A stretch of 64,000 nt of DNA from SKVR01 sp964453995 (GTDB lineage: Bacteria > Bacteroidota > Bacteroidia > Bacteroidales > UBA7960), in contig CAYVQC010000008.1 of NCBI GenBank assembly GCA_964453995.1, positions 1 to 64,000 of the forward strand, given 5' to 3'. Numbering within the stretch: the first letter of the stretch is position 1; each line of letters starts with the position of its first letter. Below, in pieces: positions 23,601 through 33,006 of the stretch. The position numbers were made by a program, and so were the translations under genes. The notes beneath the pieces are model-generated. The model made no database searches. It saw only the letters and a program-made list of their open reading frames with translations, and was not told the origin of the DNA.

Positions 23601-25361
23601 ATGAAAAACATTTACTTTACTCTTTTCCTGGGATTGGCAATATTGGGCTCAGCGGAGGCACAAAAGAAATCAACTCCCGATGAATTGCTGCAGGAAATTG
23701 CCAGCATAAACAATCTGATGGGCATGTCTGCTGTTGCAGTTCATGACAATAAGATCATATACAGTGGTTCTTTCGGCCAGTCCAATTATGCACAAAATAT
23801 TCCTGTTAGCCACCGAACCCTTTACCGCATAGCATCCATATCAAAAACTGTTACTGCAATGGCCTTTATGCAGCTATACGAGCAGGGCCTGGTAGGGCTG
23901 GATGACAATATCTCCGACATCATGGGATATACCATTGAAAATCCTGCACACCCCGGCATTGCCATAACCCCCCGCATGTTGCTGGCACATACCGCAACGC
24001 TCAACGACGGCAATACTTATGGCAGTTTCCTGGCAGCAACGGTTAATAACCCCTCTCCACCTTCTTTACATGAGCTTGTTGTACCCGGTGGAAGTTATTT
24101 TTCTTCTAATATATGGCTCAGTGCCCAGCCCGGAGAATACTTCCAATATTCCAACCTGGGCTACGGCGTATTGGCAGGTATCGTAGAAAAAATAGCACAA
24201 ACCCGGTTTGATGTATATGTGAGGGAACATATTCTTCAGCCCCTGGGGATTGAAGGAAGCTTCAACATTCAGGATATTGATAACTATTCCAATATAGCCG
24301 TACTTTACCGTATGAATTGCGGCCTGTGGGAGCCACAAGCCGATAACTATCCCAACGGCCTTCCGGCACCCATAGACTATTCGGACTATGAACCCGGACA
24401 CAATGGGTTTATTTTTGGTCCACAGGGTGGATTGAGGATCACAGCAGAAGATCTGGCGAAGATTATGCTGGTGCTAATGAGTAAAGGTACGCTCGATGAA
24501 GTACAGATACTCAGTAGCGAAACTGTTTTGCTCATGGAGCAGATGCAATGGCAATACGATGGCAGCAACGGCAACAACTATTATAATCTTTTCAATTCCT
24601 GGGGGCTTGGGCTTCACCTTATTACCAATCAGGAAAATGGTGATATTGTAATGGAAGGGTACCCCATGAAAGGACACGCCGGCGAAGCCTATGGACTCAT
24701 CTCTGATATGTATTACAACAACGATCCCGATTTTGGCCTCATCTTCATTACCAATGGCAGTGCAGGCCCCTATGCCAATGGATGGCATTCGGCTTTTTAC
24801 GAGGTAGAAGAACAGGTATTTGATGTGCTTTACAATGCTGTTATTGTACCAGCAATGACTGATGCTTACCCGGTAGACATCACCACAGAGGGGATGGGAA
24901 CCACGATACCCACACCCGGGGTATACAACATCAATGCCGGATCCACATTCGATATTGAAGCCCTGCCGATGGAAGGATGGCAATTTGATCATTTCATCAT
25001 CAATGAAGAAATGATCAGCGAGCCTGCATTCCAGCTTACAATTGAAGAAAACACCCAGATCAAAGCTGTGTTCAGTGAAATAACCACATCGACAGGATCT
25101 AGCAAAGATACCGGCCTCAACATTTATATGGGTCCTGGGAACTTACTAAATCTTTCTTTTGAAGCCTGGCCATCGGGCAAAGCCCATATACAGGTATTCA
25201 ATATGCAGGGAATCCGGGTTTATTCCAGGTCACTTCCCGGTCCGCTTCCATGGAGCAATCATACCATTGAAATCCCTGGACTTGGCAACAATACCTACAT
25301 TGCAGTGGTAAGGGGCAAAAACCAGCCACCGGTAGTACAAAAACTAACCAGTTTTTTCTAA
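23601..25361 (+). CDS. secreted serine beta-lactamase-fold hydrolase with type IX secretion signal
   Basis: I choose the ATG at 23601 because it starts a clear signal peptide (MKNIYFTLFLGLAILGSAEA); an in-frame ATG at 23436 would overlap pabB. The 586-residue protein has a class C beta-lactamase/D-Ala-D-Ala peptidase fold (about 25-410) with Ser79-x-x-Lys82 in ASISKT, Tyr183-Ser-Asn185 in FQYSNLGYG, and His359-Ala-Gly361 as the third motif. Residues about 415-475 look like a divergent InlB-type repeat (GWQFDHFIINEE, IKAVF). The last 85 residues (VFNMQGIRVYS, ending YIAVVRGKNQPPVVQKL) resemble a type A T9SS sorting domain. It is probably surface-displayed or released. Substrate unknown; antibiotic resistance is not implied. 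Confidence 0.85.
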   Translation: MKNIYFTLFLGLAILGSAEAQKKSTPDELLQEIASINNLMGMSAVAVHDNKIIYSGSFGQSNYAQNIPVSHRTLYRIASISKTVTAMAFMQLYEQGLVGLDDNISDIMGYTIENPAHPGIAITPRMLLAHTATLNDGNTYGSFLAATVNNPSPPSLHELVVPGGSYFSSNIWLSAQPGEYFQYSNLGYGVLAGIVEKIAQTRFDVYVREHILQPLGIEGSFNIQDIDNYSNIAVLYRMNCGLWEPQADNYPNGLPAPIDYSDYEPGHNGFIFGPQGGLRITAEDLAKIMLVLMSKGTLDEVQILSSETVLLMEQMQWQYDGSNGNNYYNLFNSWGLGLHLITNQENGDIVMEGYPMKGHAGEAYGLISDMYYNNDPDFGLIFITNGSAGPYANGWHSAFYEVEEQVFDVLYNAVIVPAMTDAYPVDITTEGMGTTIPTPGVYNINAGSTFDIEALPMEGWQFDHFIINEEMISEPAFQLTIEENTQIKAVFSEITTSTGSSKDTGLNIYMGPGNLLNLSFEAWPSGKAHIQVFNMQGIRVYSRSLPGPLPWSNHTIEIPGLGNNTYIAVVRGKNQPPVVQKLTSFF

Positions 25362-25636
25362 TCCTTCTTCCGGAAATGAGTTCACCCCTGCTATACAAGC
25401 TATTAAACGCATTTTTAAAAAAATCAACCACGTAACCCCACGGGCCAAAATTCAGTAAAAAACAGAGATTTTTAAGGTTATAATTTCCTATCTTGCGCCA
25501 CTTTTAAGAACCATACCCCAGGCTGTGCAAAGGCAGGAAAAACCTGAGAAAAATTCTGACAAGAAAAGATGCAGGAATTTCTTTTTGAGCCAATAAGAAG
25601 AAAAACAGGTTATGAAAAAAGGATAAAATTGAGTAA

Positions 25637-26494
25637 ATGGCGTTAAAGATTGATATTCAGAAATCAGATGTATTGAGAGTCATTTACGAGTTTCAGAAAA
25701 CTTATGGAATTGACTTTTCCAATTATGCCGAGATGTCTTTTAAAAGACGTATTGAGCATATCCTTATAAGCCATAACCTGGGCAGTATTGATGAACTCAT
25801 CAGGAAAACAAGAGAAAACAAGGAATATTTCCAGAAATGCATCAATGACATTACGGTAAACACAACCGAACTTTTCAGGGATACACCGGTGTGGCTGAAC
25901 CTGAGGAGAAATGTTCTGAATATTTTCAAAGACAAGAACCACATCAATATTTGGCATGCAGGATGCTCCAGTGGCGAGGAAGTTTACTCCATGCTTATTC
26001 TCCTCAATGAACTGAATTTACTTGACAAGGCCAAGGTTTTTGCCACCGATATCAATACAGAGATCCTTGATAAAGCCCGTAACGGAGTTTTCAACAACAG
26101 GCTGCATCATGCCTATTTTGACAATTTCGACAAGGTGATCAAAGTAAACCCCCTGAACTTTGAAGAAAAATACGACATCCCCTATACCAAGTATTTTGAG
26201 CAGGATAACCTGAACAAGTCTTTCAGGATCAAAAAATTTCTACGCGATAAGGTTACATTCAAATACCACAACCTGGTGGAAGGATCCATTTTTTACAAGT
26301 TCGATCTTATCTTTTGCCGCAATGTGATCATCTATTTCAATACGGAACTGCAAAATAAGGTGATCTCGCTATTCCATGAAAGTCTTTTCAATGATGGTAT
26401 GCTTTTGATAGGTGCCCACGAAAACATTACTTATCTGCCCATGGGCAGCAAATTTGAGCCTAAGATCATGAAAGGGCTTTACTTTAAGAAATAA
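25637..26494 (+). CDS. CheR-type protein-glutamate methyltransferase
   Basis: CheR enzymes transfer methyl groups from S-adenosylmethionine to glutamates of chemoreceptors. The 285-residue protein has the N-terminal helical CheR_N part (about 5-65: YGIDFSNYAEMSFKRRIEH) and the SAM-binding domain with HAGCSSGEE (about 107-115), ATDINTEILDKARNG and the late motif DLIFCRNVIIYF. No cheB, chemoreceptor or other chemotaxis gene is nearby, so it is an orphan and may act on a different signalling protein. It is flanked downstream by a strong bidirectional terminator. The function beyond methyltransferase is open. Confidence 0.88.
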   Translation: MALKIDIQKSDVLRVIYEFQKTYGIDFSNYAEMSFKRRIEHILISHNLGSIDELIRKTRENKEYFQKCINDITVNTTELFRDTPVWLNLRRNVLNIFKDKNHINIWHAGCSSGEEVYSMLILLNELNLLDKAKVFATDINTEILDKARNGVFNNRLHHAYFDNFDKVIKVNPLNFEEKYDIPYTKYFEQDNLNKSFRIKKFLRDKVTFKYHNLVEGSIFYKFDLIFCRNVIIYFNTELQNKVISLFHESLFNDGMLLIGAHENITYLPMGSKFEPKIMKGLYFKK

Positions 26495-26521
26495 CCCCCC
26501 GTTTCTTTTCCCAGTTAAAAA

Positions 26522-26561
26522 AATAATCCTGAAAACCGGTTTCCCCGTTTTCAGGATTATT
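26522..26561. terminator. bidirectional terminator between cheR and the decarboxylase operon
   Basis: AATAATCCTGAAAAC (26522-26536) and GTTTTCAGGATTATT (26547-26561) form a perfect 15-bp stem with a 10-base loop. It lies between convergent genes ending at 26494 and 26584. Confidence 0.85.
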
Positions 26562-26583
26562 ATTATATACACTATTTATGCGA

Positions 26584-27747
26584 TCAGGTAAGGAAGCTCA
26601 GCAATATCCCTGCAGCAATAGCACTTCCTATCACCCCCGAAACATTGGCTGCCATGGCATGCATAAGCAGGTGGTTGGTTTTGTCATATTCCAGGCCAAC
26701 GTGCTGCGATACGCGCGCACTGTCAGGAACAGCAGAAACCCCGGCGTTTCCGATCAAAGGATTGATCTTGTTTCCTTCTTTGGCAAAAAGATTCATAATC
26801 TTTGCAAACAAGACACCACTAAATGTTGCTACCAAAAATGAAGCAGCTCCCAGTCCGAAAATCATCATGGATTCGCGGGTAATAAAAACATCGCCCTGGG
26901 TAGATGCTCCCACGGTAAGTCCTAGAAATATGGTAACAATATCAATAAGTGAAGAACGGGAAGTTTCGGCCAGGCGGTTAGTTACACCACTTTCTTTGAG
27001 CAGGTTGCCAAAAAAGAGCATTCCCAACAGGGGCAATGCGGTAGGCATAATAAACGTTGTAAGCAACATTCCAGCAATGGGGAAGAGTATTTTTTCCTGT
27101 TTTGGAACTGCACGGGGCGGTTTCATACGGATCAGGCGCTCTTTGGGTGTGGTGAGCAATCGCATAATAGGGGGCTGGATTACAGGCACCAGTGCCATAT
27201 AAGAATAAGCAGCGATAGCAATGGGTCCTACGAATTGAGGAGCCAGCTTGGAAGAGAGAAAAATAGCCGTTGGACCATCGGCACCGCCAATAATAGCAAT
27301 GGCTCCCGCTTCTTCGGGCGCAAATCCCAGCATAAGCGAAGAAGAATAAGCGGCAAAAATACCAAATTGGGCCGCCGCCCCCAGCAATACAAGCTTTGGT
27401 TTAGACAATAGCGATGAGAAATCTGTCATCGCCCCGATACCCAAAAAGATCAGGGGAGGGTAAAATCCCCTTTCCACCCCCTGGTAGAGCATATTCAGAA
27501 CACTCCCCTCTTCGTATATCCCGATCTGTAATCCTGCTTCAAGGTCGAAGGGAATATTTCCCAGGATGATCCCAAAACCAATTGGAATGAGCAAAAGCGG
27601 TTCATAGTGTTTGATAATGGCAAGTGAGATAAAAAATAATCCCACGCATATCATTACAAGGTGCCGCCAGTCTGCATTAGCAAAGGCAGTATAGCTAAAG
27701 AACTCTGCCAGCTGTTGCCATACGAATTCAAAAAAACCCATATCCAT
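26584..27747 (-). CDS. mmdB: sodium-ion-translocating decarboxylase beta subunit
   Basis: The beta subunit is the membrane channel that releases CO2 from carboxybiotin and pumps sodium outward. The 387-residue protein is strongly hydrophobic with many spans and carries the family landmarks GGADGPTAIFLSSKLAP and NPLIGNAGVSAVPDSARV. It is the last gene of a five-gene minus-strand operon and starts two bases after the biotin carrier gene stop. With that carrier, the OadG-like protein and the carboxyltransferase it would form a methylmalonyl-CoA decarboxylase; oxaloacetate or glutaconyl-CoA specificity is less likely given the adjacent epimerase. Confidence 0.92.
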   Translation of the reverse strand: MDMGFFEFVWQQLAEFFSYTAFANADWRHLVMICVGLFFISLAIIKHYEPLLLIPIGFGIILGNIPFDLEAGLQIGIYEEGSVLNMLYQGVERGFYPPLIFLGIGAMTDFSSLLSKPKLVLLGAAAQFGIFAAYSSSLMLGFAPEEAGAIAIIGGADGPTAIFLSSKLAPQFVGPIAIAAYSYMALVPVIQPPIMRLLTTPKERLIRMKPPRAVPKQEKILFPIAGMLLTTFIMPTALPLLGMLFFGNLLKESGVTNRLAETSRSSLIDIVTIFLGLTVGASTQGDVFITRESMMIFGLGAASFLVATFSGVLFAKIMNLFAKEGNKINPLIGNAGVSAVPDSARVSQHVGLEYDKTNHLLMHAMAANVSGVIGSAIAAGILLSFLT

Positions 27748-27749
27748 GA

Positions 27750-28187
27750 TCAGCCTCCTATTTCTATCATAACATCACCTTCCATCACTGATCCGCCTTC
27801 TTTGACTTTGATATCCAAAACTTTGCCTTCCTTGTCCGAATCAATATTGTTTTCCATTTTCATGGCTTCAAGGGTGATGAGTTTTTGTCCTACACTAATG
27901 GTATCTCCCACACGTACATGGATTTTAAGGATTGTGCCCGGCAGGGGAGCCTTGATGGTTCCGCTCCCCTTTGACACCTTGGTACCTGTCCCCTCTGATG
28001 GGGTTGTATCGGTAGAAGGCACAGCCCTTGCTCTTACAAGCCTGGGAGTTTTTACAGGCTCCAGAGATTTATCAACCTCTACATTATAAGTGGAACCATT
28101 TACATCTATTTCGATGATGTTGTCTTCAATGTTTTTGATGTGAACATCATACTGGTTCCCGTGAATTGTGAATTTATATTTTTTCAT
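27750..28187 (-). CDS. biotin carrier subunit of the sodium-pumping decarboxylase
   Basis: This 145-residue protein ends in a biotinyl domain (about 75-145) with the canonical EAMKMEN motif, so Lys110 carries biotin. A flexible linker rich in Pro, Thr, Ser and Gly (about 55-77) precedes it, and the first 40 residues form a small domain seen in such carriers. It shuttles carboxyl groups from the carboxyltransferase to the membrane beta subunit. It lies between the OadG-like gene (105-base gap) and the beta subunit gene (two-base gap), in keeping with its role. Confidence 0.93.
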   Translation of the reverse strand: MKKYKFTIHGNQYDVHIKNIEDNIIEIDVNGSTYNVEVDKSLEPVKTPRLVRARAVPSTDTTPSEGTGTKVSKGSGTIKAPLPGTILKIHVRVGDTISVGQKLITLEAMKMENNIDSDKEGKVLDIKVKEGGSVMEGDVMIEIGG

Positions 28188-28292
28188 TAGAATGCTTTTT
28201 ATTTTTGAAAGTATTATACTCCTTGCCCGGATGCCGGCTAATGAGATAAATTTATTACAGGCAATAGCAATAGCATAGTCTCATAAGAATTT

Positions 28293-28736
28293 TCAGCTTC
28301 TGAGGGCATTTCGCACACCGTAGATTTTTGAACTCCATGGCGAATAGGTTCTGTTAACCTTTGAAATGGTAAGCACAGTATTTTCATAGTCGTGCATCTC
28401 GGATCGATACAGGTGAATGGCAGCAGCAATGGCTGCATTTACCTCACCATGCAGGTCGTTTATTTCATCAGCTTGCTGCACCGGGGTATCTTTCTGCTTC
28501 TTTTTACCCGAAAAGAGCCCTGCAAGCCAGGCTTTAAATTCAGGAGTATACAATTTTGGAGTATTGGTAAAGACAGCAAAGAGTAAAAGCAGGATTAGAA
28601 ACACAATGCCCATCCCGATTATGGCCATTAACACTCCATAAGGGTCATTTTGGGCAAAAACTGATGCCTCTGCATTGGTATTCCCGGCTCCGCTTTCCAC
28701 ACCTTCAATTAACTGATTGATTGGATGTATATTCAT
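28293..28736 (-). CDS. OadG-family small membrane subunit
   Basis: This 147-residue protein has one membrane span (about 35-57: VLMAIIGMGIVFLILLLLFAV) and a soluble C-terminal part ending in SPWSSKIYGVRNALRS. In decarboxylase pumps such gamma/delta subunits hold the soluble carboxyltransferase to the membrane beta subunit. The sequence is poorly conserved, so the call rests on the span, the size and its place 12 bases behind the carboxyltransferase gene. The helical region EINDLHGEVNAAIAAAIHLY is characteristic of Bacteroidetes versions. Confidence 0.82.
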   Translation of the reverse strand: MNIHPINQLIEGVESGAGNTNAEASVFAQNDPYGVLMAIIGMGIVFLILLLLFAVFTNTPKLYTPEFKAWLAGLFSGKKKQKDTPVQQADEINDLHGEVNAAIAAAIHLYRSEMHDYENTVLTISKVNRTYSPWSSKIYGVRNALRS

Positions 28737-28748
28737 AAAGCCTTGTTT

Positions 28749-30308
28749 TTAAAGAGGTATATTGGAATGTTTCTTTGGAGGATTGATATCCTTTTTGGTA
28801 GCCAGAGATTGTAAAGCCCTGATGATACGAAAACGGGTATTGCGGGGTTCAATTACATCATCAATGTAGCCGAAACGGGCTGCATTGTAGGGTGTAGCAA
28901 ATTTGTCTAGATATTCCTTTTCCTTTTTGATAATGAATTGTGTACGTTCTTCTTCATTTTCAATAGCCTTGATCTCTTTGCTTCTAAGGATTTCGGTAGC
29001 ACCCTTGGGCCCCATAACTGCTATTTCTGCCATGGGCCATGCATAGTTGATATCGCCACGCAAATGCTTGGAGCTCATTACACAGTAAGCACCTCCGTAG
29101 GCCTTGCGCAATACAATGGTTACTTTGGGCACGGTAGCCTCACCGTAGGCATAGAGCAACTTGGCCCCATGAAGGATGATACCACCATATTCCTGTGTGG
29201 TTCCGGGCAGAAAACCGGGAACATCCACCAGGGTTACCAGGGGAATATTGAAAGCATCACAAAATCTTACAAAACGGGCTGCCTTGCGCGAGGCATTAAT
29301 ATCGAGAACCCCGGCCAGGTAATTTGGCTGATTGGCTACAATACCTACAGGCATTCCGTTAAATCTTGCAAAACCTGTTATAATGTTGGAAGCATAGTTT
29401 CTGTGCACTTCCAAAAATTCATTATAATCCACCAGGGAGTAAATAATATCTTTTACATCGTAGGGTTTATTGGGATTTTCAGGGATAATATCATTGAGGG
29501 CGTCATCAAGACGGTCGATGGGGTCATTGGAAGAAACCAGGGGTGGTTCTTCCAGGTTGTTTTGCGGCAAATAGCTAAGCAACTTCCTGATGAGCAAAAT
29601 ACCCTCTTGTTCGTTGTCAGAGATAAAATGGGCAACGCCCGATTTTGTGGCGTGTGTCATGGCACCTCCAAGTTCCTGTTCAGTAACCACTTCTCCTGTT
29701 ACGGTTTTCACAACTTTGGGGCCGGTAAGAAACATATAACTGTTTTCCTTCGACATAACAATAAAGTCAGTAAGAGCAGGAGAATACACTGCACCACCGG
29801 CACATGGCCCAAAAACGCCGGTGATTTGCGGAATTACGCCGGAAGCATTGATGTTGCGCTGGAATATTTCTGTATACCCGGCCAGGCTGTTTACACCTTC
29901 CTGTATGCGGGCACCACCACTATCGTTAAGGCCAATAACAGGGGCTCCCACTTTCATGGCTTTATCCATGATCTTACAGATTTTGTCGGCATAGGCCAGC
30001 GAAAGTGAGCCGCCAAATACTGTAAAGTCCTGGGCATAAACATAAACCAAACGGCCGTCGATGGTTCCAAAACCAGTAACCACGCCATCGGAGTAATATT
30101 TTTGTTCTTCCAATCCAAATTCATTGCAGCGGTGGGTAACAAACATATCAAACTCCTCGAAGCTGCCTTCATCCAGCAGCAGATCAATACGTTCGCGGGC
30201 AGTAAGCTTTCCTTTCTGGTGCTGGGCTTCGATTCTTTTCAAGCCACCACCAAGCTTTGCCTTTTCGCGTTTTTCAAGTAATTCTTCGATTTTTTTTTCA
30301 AAAGACAT
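28749..30308 (-). CDS. mmdA: methylmalonyl-CoA decarboxylase alpha / acyl-CoA carboxyltransferase subunit
   Basis: This 519-residue carboxyltransferase moves the carboxyl group between acyl-CoA and biotin. It has two crotonase-like halves: GLNDSGGARIQEGVNSLAGY and GPCAGGAVYSPALTDF in the first, and DVPGFLPGTTQEYGGIILHGAKLLYAY with KAYGGAYCVMSSKHL in the second. The family includes propionyl-CoA carboxylase beta and methylmalonyl-CoA decarboxylase alpha. The operon has a membrane pump subunit and methylmalonyl-CoA epimerase but no biotin carboxylase, which favours the decarboxylase. It follows mce by 27 bases. Confidence 0.94.
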   Translation of the reverse strand: MSFEKKIEELLEKREKAKLGGGLKRIEAQHQKGKLTARERIDLLLDEGSFEEFDMFVTHRCNEFGLEEQKYYSDGVVTGFGTIDGRLVYVYAQDFTVFGGSLSLAYADKICKIMDKAMKVGAPVIGLNDSGGARIQEGVNSLAGYTEIFQRNINASGVIPQITGVFGPCAGGAVYSPALTDFIVMSKENSYMFLTGPKVVKTVTGEVVTEQELGGAMTHATKSGVAHFISDNEQEGILLIRKLLSYLPQNNLEEPPLVSSNDPIDRLDDALNDIIPENPNKPYDVKDIIYSLVDYNEFLEVHRNYASNIITGFARFNGMPVGIVANQPNYLAGVLDINASRKAARFVRFCDAFNIPLVTLVDVPGFLPGTTQEYGGIILHGAKLLYAYGEATVPKVTIVLRKAYGGAYCVMSSKHLRGDINYAWPMAEIAVMGPKGATEILRSKEIKAIENEEERTQFIIKKEKEYLDKFATPYNAARFGYIDDVIEPRNTRFRIIRALQSLATKKDINPPKKHSNIPL

Positions 30309-30335
30309 TTGTGCAGGGATTTAAGGGTTGGGGCA

Positions 30336-30746
30336 TTATTTATTCTTGTCTTCACATAATTCAGTAAGCACTCCACGGGTTGACCTGGGGTGAAGAAATG
30401 CAATATCAAGTCCTTCTGCACCTTTGCGTGGTTGCTGATCAACCAGTTGTACACCTTTTTCTTTGAGTTCTTCCAGGGCAGATTCAATACCATCTACGGC
30501 AAAAGCCAGGTGATGAACACCTTCGCCTTTTTTCTCTATAAATTTTCCTATAGGACCTTCGGGATCGGTAGATTCCAGCAGTTCAATTTTGGTTTGTCCC
30601 AGCTGAAAGAAGGCAGTTTTCACTTTCTGGTCTTTTACCTCCTCAATGGAATAGCACTTCAGACCCAGTACATCCTCATAATAACGGATGGATTCTTCAA
30701 GATTTTTAACAGCAATACCGATGTGTTCGATGTGGGTAAGATTCAT
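30336..30746 (-). CDS. mce: methylmalonyl-CoA epimerase
   Basis: This enzyme interconverts the (R) and (S) forms of methylmalonyl-CoA on the route from succinyl-CoA to propionyl-CoA. The start at 30746 gives a 136-residue protein beginning MNLTHIEHIGIAV, the family norm; the upstream ATG at 30779 adds 11 residues that do not fit. It is a vicinal-oxygen-chelate metalloenzyme: metal ligands are seen in HIEHIGIAV and GVHHLAFAVD, with Glu near the C-terminus (RGVLTELCE). It is the first gene of the decarboxylase operon, so epimerisation and sodium-coupled decarboxylation are made together. Confidence 0.95.
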   Translation of the reverse strand: MNLTHIEHIGIAVKNLEESIRYYEDVLGLKCYSIEEVKDQKVKTAFFQLGQTKIELLESTDPEGPIGKFIEKKGEGVHHLAFAVDGIESALEELKEKGVQLVDQQPRKGAEGLDIAFLHPRSTRGVLTELCEDKNK

Positions 30747-30789
30747 ATTATATTTTTTTAATTCATATAAGGACAGCAAATAATTGCCG

Positions 30790-30797
30790 CAAAGTTA
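30790..30797 (-). promoter_or_regulatory. -7 box of the methylmalonyl-CoA decarboxylase operon
   Basis: Reads TAACTTTG on the minus strand, matching TAnnTTTG, 44 bases before the mce start. No -33 box at the expected spacing. Confidence 0.4.
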
Positions 30798-30917
30798 TTG
30801 ATTTAAATCAATGAAAATCTATGCGAAGCAGTATTTGTTTCAAGATTAGCTTAATGTTGTTATTTGACTAACAAAACAAGCCGGAAAAATGGCTAAACCC
30901 CTGAAAATAAAGATATA

Positions 30918-32732
30918 TTATAACGCTACAGGCCAGATTACCTCTATTTCCCAGTTCAGGCGGGTTTGAACAGGTTCGGGATAGATAATTACCCTTTCGG
31001 GTTGTTGATTTTTGAGATAATGGCCGGTATCCCATTTTTGGTTTTGATTTTCATCGTCAATCAAACGCAACCGGAAGGTACCAGCGGAGAGATGGTTGAA
31101 GTGATAAATTCCTTCTTCCTGGATTATTTTTTCCTGTATAACCTCTTCCATTTTGTCATCAAGCAGCTGGAGGATAAACTGTTTTGGTTCCTCCAGGGGC
31201 ATTTCCAGGTTCAGGATTATAGTAGCATAGTCGGCCTCAGTATTTACCTGAAACGAAACATCGAGGGTGTCATTAATGGCACCGAAAATGTCGGTCATTG
31301 CCCCGGGGAATCCTACAACCCTGTAGGAACTATCAGGCTCGAGGGGGGTGGTCATTGCCAGGGTTCTCTGCAACGAATCAGCGTATTCAAAAGTAGAGGG
31401 CATAGGAACAGTATCATTGAGATACAATTGCAGAAGATTGGGCTCAAAGGTTTCCAGTGGGGTTTGACTGCGCAACCTGAAAGGTTCGTAATAGGGCTGT
31501 TTGCGCCCGGGCAGCAAACCCGGAGTATTTACAATCAACAAGGGTGTTGCTTCTTCATCTTCCTGCTCTTCAGCTGCTCTGCCTCTTAGCGGTCGTTGTA
31601 CCAGCGAAATGGTAACCGAATCAATCACAAATCCCCGGTCGGAGATTTCGAGCCGGAGTGTATCGCGTTGAACATCAGGCATCCACAAGGTTAGTGAATC
31701 GCGGTTGGCAGAAAACTCGGGAATGTACCAGAGCGTGTCGAAAGGTTCATTGTATTCTCTTATGGTGACCTCCTGTGCTGGAATCCGGAATTCAATATTT
31801 ACCTTTCCTTCAGACAAGAGGTTTGCAGCTACAATACGCTGCACTGTATCAGCTTCCTGAAACAAAAACAGCTCAAAGGAAGGATAACCGCGACCAGGTG
31901 CGACTGTATCAACAACTGTATCGGATATTGAGAGCGTATCTGTTTGTTGGATAAGGGGTAACTCATCTTCTGCCGGGGGAATACTGTCCTGGGAGTTAAT
32001 GGTGTCAGAAGATACAGGCGGACGCCTTTCTTCAATATAATAGGGAGTAATGAGGCTATCCAGGAAAGCAATTTCTTCATCAGGATTATCGTAGATATAA
32101 TTTGAATTGAGATCCCTCAATGCAAAGATCAGAAATTCTCCCTCGCGCATATTATTGATCCTGAACTCGCCCTGTTCATTGGTTTTGGAGAGATAAACGG
32201 GGCGTTGAAGCAAAGGAACGGAATCGAAAATGCTATCATAAAGCATTACAAAAACCCCTTCTTCGGGTTGAAGGGTAAAGGCATTTACAAGTTTCCCCTT
32301 TACTGAAAGGGAGTCAACATAATCGCCTGTGGAAACAACAAACTGAAAATTGGGGATAGGGTTTCCTTCTGTAATGTCAACAACAGATTCTCCAAAGAAA
32401 AAATTATAGGTAGTATTGGGTAATAACTCATCAGACACAGACATGATTATTGAACGGCCGCGAAGGCGCATTTCCGGATCATTTTCAAGAGGCGGGCTGA
32501 TGAGCAGATTCTGGCGAAGATCCTTTAGCTCAACGAATTCATCAAAAAACATGCGTACATCCTGCCCCTGGTAGTTGGTGGTAAAATTCGGGGGAGTGCT
32601 CCTTATCATTACCGGTGGTTCTTCATCTTCAGGTCCTCCCGTAGGCGCAACAATATTAGCACAACCATTATACAACATAACAGTGGCGATAAACAGAAGT
32701 ATGGGGGCAATTTGCCTCAAACAGTATCTCAT
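30918..32732 (-). CDS. lipoprotein with N-terminal bacterial Ig-like (Big_5-type) domain
   Basis: The start at 32732 gives a lipoprotein signal ending in the lipobox LYNGC (Cys24); an upstream ATG at 32789 adds 19 residues. After PTGGPEDEEPP the 604-residue protein has an Ig-like domain (about 35-130: MIRSTPPNFTTNY, FDEFVELKDL, LLPNTTYNFFFG). A segment resembling a carboxypeptidase regulatory fold follows (KTNEQGEFRINNMREGEFLIFALRD), then a Ser/Thr/Asp-rich stretch and further beta-rich text. Such proteins are common in Bacteroidetes and their role is not known to me; cell-envelope function is inferred from the lipid anchor. Neighbouring genes give no clear clue. Confidence 0.78.
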   Translation of the reverse strand: MRYCLRQIAPILLFIATVMLYNGCANIVAPTGGPEDEEPPVMIRSTPPNFTTNYQGQDVRMFFDEFVELKDLRQNLLISPPLENDPEMRLRGRSIIMSVSDELLPNTTYNFFFGESVVDITEGNPIPNFQFVVSTGDYVDSLSVKGKLVNAFTLQPEEGVFVMLYDSIFDSVPLLQRPVYLSKTNEQGEFRINNMREGEFLIFALRDLNSNYIYDNPDEEIAFLDSLITPYYIEERRPPVSSDTINSQDSIPPAEDELPLIQQTDTLSISDTVVDTVAPGRGYPSFELFLFQEADTVQRIVAANLLSEGKVNIEFRIPAQEVTIREYNEPFDTLWYIPEFSANRDSLTLWMPDVQRDTLRLEISDRGFVIDSVTISLVQRPLRGRAAEEQEDEEATPLLIVNTPGLLPGRKQPYYEPFRLRSQTPLETFEPNLLQLYLNDTVPMPSTFEYADSLQRTLAMTTPLEPDSSYRVVGFPGAMTDIFGAINDTLDVSFQVNTEADYATIILNLEMPLEEPKQFILQLLDDKMEEVIQEKIIQEEGIYHFNHLSAGTFRLRLIDDENQNQKWDTGHYLKNQQPERVIIYPEPVQTRLNWEIEVIWPVAL

Positions 32733-33006
32733 TGTTTTGATGTTAAGCCGGTATTGTTTCCACGGCAATTGGCAATTTTGCATGGGCAAAATTAGAATTA
32801 TTTGAACAAAAATGTATGCGATAAAAAAAATAGCCCTTTTTAGTCATTTTTTTTTGGGTGTAATAAAAATATTGTTACTTTTGAATTGAAAATTAAATCA
32901 GTTCTTTTATACATCTACTGGCTGTTTCGGTTTCCCCTGAAGATTTCCCCAATTTCCCTTTTGTCTTCAATTCCATTTCCCCTCGCCGAAGCAGCCTTTT
33001 TTATGC

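Noticed and set aside
28938..30008. 356-codon plus-strand open frame
   Set aside because: It lies entirely antisense to the well-conserved carboxyltransferase mmdA; its translation is Cys/His/Gly-rich with no family character.
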